NCBI GenBank assembly: GCA_013362385.1
Contig: JABFWC010000101.1
Coordinates: 1-6,969, forward strand
From: Pseudarthrobacter sp.
GTDB taxonomy: Bacteria; Actinomycetota; Actinomycetes; Actinomycetales; Micrococcaceae
Length of the DNA: 6,969 nucleotides
Direction: 5' to 3'
Each line of letters starts with the position of its first letter. The stretch's first letter is position 1. The translations under genes and the position numbers were made by a program. Below the pieces are notes generated by a model. That model did no database searches, was not told the DNA's origin, and was given only the letters and a program-made list of their open reading frames with translations. Positions 1 through 6,969 of this stretch are shown one piece after another.

Positions 1-397
1 GGAGGATCCGGCGGAGTACCTGGTCGGCGCTCCAGCGCACGGCTGCCACCGTGGGGATGCCAAGGCGCTGGTAGATTTCAGCGCGTCCCGGGTCGTAGAT
101 GCGGGCCACCACGTGCGGGACATGGAAGGTTTCGCGGGCCACCCGGGTGGCCAGGATGTTTGAATTGTCGCCGCTGGAAACCGCTGCGAAGGCATACGCT
201 TCACCCACGCCGGCCTGCTTGAGTGTGTCCCGGTCGAAGCCCACCCCGGTGACCTTCCGGCCCGTGAACCCCTGGCGGAGCCGGCGGAACGCGCGGTCGT
301 CCTGGTCGATGATGGCCACGGAATGCCCGGCATCCTCCAGCGTGTGCGCCAGCGTTGCCCCCACCCGGCCACATCCCATGATCACGAAATGCGCCAC
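1..397 (-). CDS. trkA: TrkA-family potassium uptake regulatory protein (RCK_N domain), 3' end outside window
   Basis: Partial gene read leftwards; 132 codons are present and the frame runs open off the left edge. The protein begins VAHFVIMGCGRVGATLAHTL. Seen directly: a Rossmann nucleotide-binding fingerprint G8-C9-G10-R11-V12-G13, with an acidic residue (D31, in AIIDQDD) at the end of the second strand, as in NAD(H)-binding RCK domains. Further on come FDRDTLKQAGV and AFAAVSSGDNSNILATRVAR, typical of TrkA N-terminal domains. Family knowledge: TrkA/RCK proteins are cytoplasmic, bind NAD(H) or other nucleotides, and gate potassium channels or transporters such as TrkH/KtrB. The GTG start (395-397) is chosen because an AAGGAGA ribosome binding site (complement of 402-408) lies 5 nt upstream and because it preserves the first beta strand; a later ATG at codon 7 would remove it. 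It is divergent from the KimA-like transporter. Actinobacteria often carry two such genes in tandem (CeoB/CeoC type); the second would lie beyond the left edge. Whether a C-terminal RCK_C domain follows cannot be seen. Confidence 0.88.
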   Translation of the reverse strand, partial: MAHFVIMGCGRVGATLAHTLEDAGHSVAIIDQDDRAFRRLRQGFTGRKVTGVGFDRDTLKQAGVGEAYAFAAVSSGDNSNILATRVARETFHVPHVVARIYDPGRAEIYQRLGIPTVAAVRWSADQVLRRIL

Positions 398-401
398 CGT
401 T

Positions 402-408
402 TCTCCTT
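402..408 (-). promoter_or_regulatory. Ribosome binding site of the trkA-type gene
   Basis: Read on the minus strand this is AAGGAGA, with GGAG ending 5 nt before the GTG at 397-395. It is a near-consensus Shine-Dalgarno sequence and decides the GTG start over the internal ATG six codons later. Confidence 0.75.
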
Positions 409-480
409 TGTATTCCTGTCACGATTGTGCAGCTAGAACTCTACAGTCACCTCCGCTGTTGGGCCTGGGCGGCCGCCGTC

Positions 481-509
481 ATGACATCGCCAGCGATTCA
501 GACTAGCTT
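481..509 (+). promoter_or_regulatory. Candidate sigma-70-type promoter for the KimA-like gene, placing the start at a leaderless GTG
   Basis: ATGACA (481-486, five of six matches to TTGACA) is followed after exactly 17 bp by TAGCTT (504-509, TANNNT form). Counting 7 nt past the -10 hexamer puts the predicted transcription start at about 516, the first base of the GTG start codon of the transporter. That fits the absence of a convincing Shine-Dalgarno sequence before this GTG. The -10 hexamer matches TATAAT at only three positions, so the promoter is a prediction from sequence and spacing only. Confidence 0.4.
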
Positions 510-515
510 TGTGGG

Positions 516-2492
516 GTGTTGACAATACTGAACGCCGTCAAACGCGTGCTGGTGGGCAGGCCGTTCCGGAATGACCGCCTCTCCCATACCCTGCTGCCCA
601 AGAAAATCGCACTCCCGATTTTCGCGTCCGACGCCCTCTCATCCGTAGCCTACGCGCCGGACGAGATCCTGCTCACCCTGGCCCTGGCCGGCGTCAGCGC
701 CGTCGCATTGTCGCCATGGGTCGGCCTTGCCGTCATGGTGGTGCTGCTCACCGTCGTCGCCTCCTACCGGCAGAACGTGCACGCCTACCCGTCCGGCGGC
801 GGCGACTACGAGATCGCCAACGAGAACCTGGGCAAGTACGCGGGCCTGACCGTTGCGTCGGCCCTCCTGGTGGACTACGTCCTGACGGTGGCCGTGTCGA
901 TGTCGTCCGCTGCGGCGTACCTGACCACCGCTGTCCCGTCGCTCCACGGACAGCAGGCCGCCATCGCCACGATCGGTGTCATCATCCTTGCCCTGGTCAA
1001 CCTGCGCGGCATCAAGGAGGCGGGCAGCGTGTTCGCCGTCCCCACCTACATCTTTATGGCCTCGATCCTCGGCATGACGGCCGTGGGCATCTTCCAGGCG
1101 GCCACCGGCCAGCTGGGCGTGGCACCCTCCGCAGGCTTCACGATCGTCGCCGCGCCCGGCTTCGATGAAGGACTGGTGGGCCTGACCGGCGCATTCCTGC
1201 TGCTGCGCGCTTTCTCCTCAGGGGCCGCGGCGCTGACCGGTGTCGAGGCGATCAGCAACGGCGTTCCCAACTTCCGCCCGCCGAAAAGCAAGAATGCCGC
1301 CACCACTCTGCTGCTCCTGGGCGTCATCGGTGCCGCAATGCTGGCCGGCATCATCTACCTGGCCAACGCCACCAAAGTGCACATCGTGCTGGACCCGGCC
1401 ACGGAATTCCTGTTCAACGGCAAACCGCTGCCGGAGGACTACATCCAGAACCCGGCCATCAGCCAGATTGCCCAGACAATCTTCGGTGCCGGTTCCATCC
1501 CGTTCTATGTCGTGGTGGCGGCCACCGGCGTCATCCTGGTGTTCGCCTCCAACACCGCGTTCAACGGCTTCCCCGTCCTCGGGTCCATCCTGGCCCAGGA
1601 CGGTTACCTTCCTCGCCAGCTCCGCACCCGGGGCGACCGCCTCGCCTTCAGCAACGGGGTCCTAGCCCTCGCGGCGGGTGCCCTGGTGCTCATCATTTCC
1701 TTCGACGCCGACGTCACCAAGCTCATCCAGCTGTACATCGTGGGCGTGTTCATCTCCTTCACCATGAGTCAGCTGGGCATGATCAGGCACTGGGGGCGCG
1801 AACTGAAGCTGGCCAAGGACAAGGCCGTCCGGCGCCGGATGGTCAAGTCGCGGACCATCAACAGCATCGGGTTCGGCATGACCGGCCTGGTCCTGGTGAT
1901 CGTCCTGATCACCAAGTTCGAACAGGGGGCCTGGATCGCCCTGCTGGCCATGTTCATCCTGTTCCTGATCATGTGGAGCATCCGCGCGCACTACGACAAC
2001 GTGGCCAAGGAGCTCGCCGTGGACGAGGACTCGTCCCCCCGCGCCCTGCCCACCAGGGTCCACGCCGTCCTGCTGGTGTCCCACGTACGCAAGCCCGTCC
2101 TGCGGGCCCTGGCCTACGCCCGCGCATCCCGGCCCTCCCGCCTGGACGCCATCACCGTGGACATCGACCACGAGGAAACGGCGCACACGGTCGCCGACTG
2201 GGAGAAACTGGAAATACCGGTCCCGCTGACCGTGCTCGCCAGCCCGTACCGCGAAACCGTCACGCCCATCATGGAGTACGTCAAGCAGATGCGGCTCGAC
2301 TCCCCGCGCGACCTGGTGGTCGTCTACATTCCCGAGTATGTCGTGGGCAAGTGGTGGGAGCAGTTGGTGCACAACCAGACCGCGTTGCGCATCAAGACCC
2401 GGCTGCACTTTGAACCAGGCGTCATGGTGGCCAGCGTGCCCTGGCAGCTCAAGTCCTCCGAAGAAGCAAAGCACCTCCAGGACGTCCAATGA
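516..2492 (+). CDS. KimA-like potassium importer (APC superfamily permease with USP-like C-terminal domain)
   Basis: A 658-residue polytopic membrane protein, probably taking up K+ with H+. The hydrophobic core (about 31-492) fits 12 membrane helices; a soluble cytoplasmic domain (about 514-655) resembles the USP-like domain of KimA. Motifs shared with Bacillus subtilis KimA (formerly YdaO), compared from memory: SDALSSVAY (38-46), SYRQ then AYPSGGG (83-96), LLVDYVLTVAVS (117-128), AFSSG..ALTGVEAISN (232-248), RGDRLAFSNG (372-381), LYIVGVF.SFTMSQ.GM (406-422) and, at the C-terminus, HNQTALRIKTRL and VMVASVPW. Recalled KimA potassium-site residues D36, Y43, Y118, S125, T230, E233 and Y377 correspond to D39, Y46, Y121, S128, T241, E244 and Y407. 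The 287-313 loop is about 18 residues longer than in KimA. GTG at 516 is chosen because it keeps the N-terminal amphipathic VKRVLVGRPF segment; no good Shine-Dalgarno is seen. Databases may call it an amino-acid permease. Family assignment is firm; potassium specificity is inferred from motif conservation and the divergent TrkA-type neighbour. Confidence 0.9.
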   Translation: MLTILNAVKRVLVGRPFRNDRLSHTLLPKKIALPIFASDALSSVAYAPDEILLTLALAGVSAVALSPWVGLAVMVVLLTVVASYRQNVHAYPSGGGDYEIANENLGKYAGLTVASALLVDYVLTVAVSMSSAAAYLTTAVPSLHGQQAAIATIGVIILALVNLRGIKEAGSVFAVPTYIFMASILGMTAVGIFQAATGQLGVAPSAGFTIVAAPGFDEGLVGLTGAFLLLRAFSSGAAALTGVEAISNGVPNFRPPKSKNAATTLLLLGVIGAAMLAGIIYLANATKVHIVLDPATEFLFNGKPLPEDYIQNPAISQIAQTIFGAGSIPFYVVVAATGVILVFASNTAFNGFPVLGSILAQDGYLPRQLRTRGDRLAFSNGVLALAAGALVLIISFDADVTKLIQLYIVGVFISFTMSQLGMIRHWGRELKLAKDKAVRRRMVKSRTINSIGFGMTGLVLVIVLITKFEQGAWIALLAMFILFLIMWSIRAHYDNVAKELAVDEDSSPRALPTRVHAVLLVSHVRKPVLRALAYARASRPSRLDAITVDIDHEETAHTVADWEKLEIPVPLTVLASPYRETVTPIMEYVKQMRLDSPRDLVVVYIPEYVVGKWWEQLVHNQTALRIKTRLHFEPGVMVASVPWQLKSSEEAKHLQDVQ

Positions 2493-3889
2493 CCGCCAGA
2501 ACATCCCCCGCCGCGATCCCGGATGCGGACACTGCCGGCCATGCCGGCGAAGAAGCTGTCCTCGACGTCGGACCGGTGGCCCACGGCGGGCACTGCGTGG
2601 CCCGGCACGAGGGCCGCGTCGTCTTTGTTCGACACGCCATTCCCGGCGAAAAGGTCCGCGTCCGGCTGACCGACGCGGGGGAGGACGCCAAGTTCTGGCG
2701 CGCGGACACCATCGAGGTGCTGGACGCCTCACCGGACCGGGTGGCGCATTTCTGGGGCCCGGCAGATTCCCTGCGGGCCTGGAGCCACGGCCACCCGCCG
2801 GTCGGAGGGGCCGAATTCGGCCACGTGGCGCTGGCCCGGCAGCGGAGCCTGAAAGCCGAGGTCCTGGCCGAGCAGCTGAGGCGCCTGGCCGGCGTCGAGC
2901 CTTCCACCGAGGTCGAAGCAGTGGGCAAGGACGCGGGAACGGCGGCCCCGGGGAACGCGCCCGACGACGGCGGGGGCCTGGGATGGCGGACCCGGGCGAG
3001 CTTTTCGGTCACCCCCGGCGGCAAGCTCGGGATGCACGCCCACCGCTCCGGGCACATCGTCCCGGTACGGGAGATGCCGCTGGCGACGGAGGCGATCAAC
3101 GCCCTGCGCCTGTGGGACCTGGACCTGCAGGGCGTCGAGCGCGTGGAGGTGGCAGCCCCAGCCAACGGTTCGCGGCCCCTGGTGCTGTTGGCGCCGGCTC
3201 CCGGAACCAAGGACAGGCGGCTGAAAGCCATCGCCGCGGAACTGCCGGCCGACGTCTCGGTGGCAGGCTTCGAGCCGCTGACCGGCACCGTCACCCAGCT
3301 GAAGGGACGCACCTGGGTGCAGGAATCCGCGGCCGGCCACGACTACAGGGTCACGGGGGAGGGGTTCTGGCAGATCCACCGCGACGCGCCCGAAACACTT
3401 GTGGGCAGTGTCACAGGATTCCTCCAGGGCGGCGGGTTCCTCCACCCCGGCGCGGTGGTTGCCGACCTCTACGCGGGAGCCGGACTGTTCACCGCCGTCC
3501 TGGCCGACGCCGTGGGGGAGACCGGCTCGGTGCTCTCCGTGGAGGGGTTTCCCGGAACCAGCCGGGATGCCCGCAAGAACCTGCACGCAGCTCCGCAGGT
3601 GGAAGTGGTGCAGGGCCGCGTGGAGCGCGTACTGCGCCAGAAACCGCGGAATTTCGACGCCCTCATCCTTGACCCTCCCAGGGCCGGGGCCGGCAAGGCC
3701 GTAGTGGGCCAACTGGTGGCGGCACAGCCCCGCGCCATTGCCTACGTGTCCTGCGATCCGGCGTCGTTCGCCCGTGACCTGGGCTACTTCCAGCGCTCCG
3801 GCTGGGAACTCGCCGGCCTGCGCGCCTTCGACCTGTACCCCCATACCCACCACCTGGAGACTGTGGCATTGCTGGTACCGGCTCCGTGA
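2489..3889 (+). CDS. Class I SAM-dependent RNA (uracil-C5) methyltransferase, TrmA/RlmC/RlmD family, cluster-less
   Basis: A 466-residue cytoplasmic enzyme predicted to methylate C5 of a uridine in rRNA or tRNA. Domains: an N-terminal TRAM-type RNA-binding domain (about 22-80, VGPVAHGGHCVARHEGRVVF and IPGEKVRVRL); a central domain (about 115-290); and a C-terminal Rossmann methyltransferase domain (about 293-466). Motifs seen: GFWQIHRDAPETL (292-304), SAM-binding ADLYAGAGLFT (325-335), SVEG (350-353), LDPPRAG (394-400), YVSCDPASFARD (419-430) with the expected catalytic nucleophile C422, and HHLETVALL (454-462) with the expected general base E457. The only cysteines are C36 and C422, so the CxxxxxCxxC...C iron-sulfur ligands of RlmD (RumA) are absent: their region reads RAWSHGHPPVGGAEFGH, and the fourth ligand position reads VREMPLA. 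A Gly/Asp/Ala-rich linker (about 144-163) follows. The ATG overlaps the transporter stop (ATGA), with AGGA 6 nt upstream, so translational coupling is likely. Which uridine it targets cannot be told from sequence. Confidence 0.9.
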   Translation: MTARTSPAAIPDADTAGHAGEEAVLDVGPVAHGGHCVARHEGRVVFVRHAIPGEKVRVRLTDAGEDAKFWRADTIEVLDASPDRVAHFWGPADSLRAWSHGHPPVGGAEFGHVALARQRSLKAEVLAEQLRRLAGVEPSTEVEAVGKDAGTAAPGNAPDDGGGLGWRTRASFSVTPGGKLGMHAHRSGHIVPVREMPLATEAINALRLWDLDLQGVERVEVAAPANGSRPLVLLAPAPGTKDRRLKAIAAELPADVSVAGFEPLTGTVTQLKGRTWVQESAAGHDYRVTGEGFWQIHRDAPETLVGSVTGFLQGGGFLHPGAVVADLYAGAGLFTAVLADAVGETGSVLSVEGFPGTSRDARKNLHAAPQVEVVQGRVERVLRQKPRNFDALILDPPRAGAGKAVVGQLVAAQPRAIAYVSCDPASFARDLGYFQRSGWELAGLRAFDLYPHTHHLETVALLVPAP

Positions 3890-3908
3890 TGCCGGCGGTG
3901 TTTTCGAT

Positions 3909-3914
3909 TACGAT
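3909..3914 (+). promoter_or_regulatory. Possible -10 element upstream of acnA
   Basis: TACGAT fits the TANNNT form common in high-GC actinobacterial promoters, but the hexamer 17 bp upstream (GTGATG, 3886-3891) is a poor -35 and overlaps the end of the preceding gene. An alternative core is TGTGCA (3959-3964) with CATAGT (3982-3987) at 17-bp spacing, which would make the palindrome at 3984-4003 overlap the promoter. The sequence alone cannot decide between them. Confidence 0.2.
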
Positions 3915-3983
3915 GGCGGTAGTAGTCCCACGTCGCGCACCGAATTCCGGGCCGGCCGTGTGCAATTTTCGGGCCCCCGGACA

Positions 3984-4003
3984 TAGTTAGGGCCCCCTAA
4001 CTA
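3984..4003. promoter_or_regulatory. Perfect 9-bp-arm palindrome upstream of acnA, candidate operator or leader stem-loop
   Basis: Arms TAGTTAGGG (3984-3992) and CCCTAACTA (3995-4003) are exact reverse complements separated by CC. The site lies 53 bp before the acnA start codon, in the 167-bp gap after the methyltransferase gene. Its 8-mer GGGCCCCC (3990-3997) also occurs 19 bp upstream (3971-3978). There is no T-tract after it, so it is not a typical terminator. It could be an operator for a dimeric regulator of aconitase or, if transcribed, a hairpin in the leader. The spacing does not fit the DtxR/IdeR iron box. The regulator is unknown. Confidence 0.5.
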
Positions 4004-4044
4004 GCAGGCGGTCAACCGCGCGACAAAGATGAAACTGTTGCGAG

Positions 4045-4049
4045 AGGAG
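4045..4049 (+). promoter_or_regulatory. Strong ribosome binding site of acnA
   Basis: AGGAG lies 7 nt before the ATG at 4057, preceded by GAG to give a purine-rich GAGAGGAG. It fixes the acnA start. A small inverted repeat (GCGG-TCAA-CCGC within 4008-4019) lies upstream in the leader and does not cover the site. Confidence 0.8.
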
Positions 4050-4056
4050 TCCTGCG

Positions 4057-6882
<2,826 letters not shown>

Positions 6883-6910
6883 CGGGCTCTGCCAGCAGGC
6901 ACCATCCCCC

Positions 6911-6953
6911 CGAAGCCCCGGCCGGTCACCGACCAGCCGGGGCTTCGGCTTTT
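6911..6953 (+). terminator. Rho-independent terminator after acnA
   Basis: Arms CGAAGCCCCGGC (6911-6922) and GCCGGGGCTTCG (6936-6947) are exact reverse complements of 12 bp, extendable by C6910-G6948. Inside the 13-nt loop a further GGT/ACC pairing is possible. A TTTT run (6950-6953) follows. There is no matching A-run on the left side, so it should act mainly on rightward transcription. It begins 28 bp after the acnA stop codon. Confidence 0.85.
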
Positions 6954-6969
6954 CAGCCACGTCCGGCCC

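Noticed and set aside
468..477. GGCGGCCGCC 10-bp palindrome in the divergent region
   Set aside because: A GC-only palindrome of this length is expected by chance in such DNA, and nothing else supports a site.
398..480. Minus-strand promoter for the trkA-type gene
   Set aside because: Hexamers such as TAGAGT or CACAAT occur on the minus strand, but none has an acceptable -35 at 16-18 bp, so no promoter is called.
398..515. c-di-AMP (ydaO-type) riboswitch upstream of the KimA-like gene
   Set aside because: The intergenic space is 118 bp, shared with a divergent promoter, and no ydaO-type conserved core was recognised. The probable leaderless start would leave no room for one.
1662..2732. 356-codon minus-strand open frame antisense to the transporter
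   Set aside because: Composition is R/G/H/D/Q-rich with no family resemblance; the sense frame carries clear KimA-like motifs.
2338..3672. 444-codon plus-strand open frame across the transporter end and the methyltransferase
   Set aside because: It is an R/G/P-rich out-of-frame shadow with no motifs, crossing two well-supported genes.
3947..3980. CCGGGCC...CGGGCCCCCGG as a terminator after the methyltransferase gene
   Set aside because: Pairing is short or interrupted and the loop long, with no T-tract after it. The TTTT present (3966-3969) lies inside the would-be loop.
3984..4003. DtxR/IdeR iron box in the acnA upstream region
   Set aside because: It has TTAGG and CCTAA half sites, but they are 4 bp apart rather than the 9 bp of the iron box, and the inner GTTAG/CTAAC spacing is also wrong.

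Overview
The window is high-GC DNA (about two-thirds G+C) with strong G/C preference at third codon positions, GTG starts and very short gene spacing. The protein sequences and gene order look like a high-GC Gram-positive actinobacterium, most likely Arthrobacter, Pseudarthrobacter or a close relative in the Micrococcaceae. This placement rests on remembered similarity and was not tested by a search. The region looks chromosomal and housekeeping: no mobile elements, CRISPR arrays, tRNAs or rRNAs were seen.

Layout: (1) positions 1-397, minus strand, hold the first 132 codons of a TrkA/RCK-type potassium-uptake regulatory protein; its 3' end lies outside the window. (2) A 118-bp divergent intergenic region (398-515) separates it from (3) a 658-residue transporter (516-2492, plus). 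Generic annotation would call this an amino-acid/APC permease, but motif by motif it resembles the KimA family of potassium importers. (4) A 466-residue SAM-dependent RNA uracil-C5 methyltransferase (2489-3889) overlaps the transporter by 4 bp and is presumably co-transcribed with it. (5) A 167-bp intergenic region (3890-4056) contains a perfect 9-bp-arm palindrome and a strong ribosome binding site. (6) The complete aconitate hydratase gene acnA (4057-6882) follows. (7) A strong Rho-independent terminator (6911-6953) closes the acnA unit.

How the genes fit together: the TrkA-type protein and the KimA-like transporter share one divergent promoter region, which suggests a potassium-homeostasis locus. 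The methyltransferase is translationally coupled to the transporter, but no functional link is evident. AcnA is the TCA-cycle aconitase with its own control region and terminator. The main points for a second look are the likely potassium (not amino-acid) specificity of the transporter, its probably leaderless GTG start, the loss of all iron-sulfur ligand cysteines in the methyltransferase, the palindrome upstream of acnA, and a roughly 47-residue insertion in AcnA carrying an FPASD motif. I did not find a wholly new multi-gene system here.
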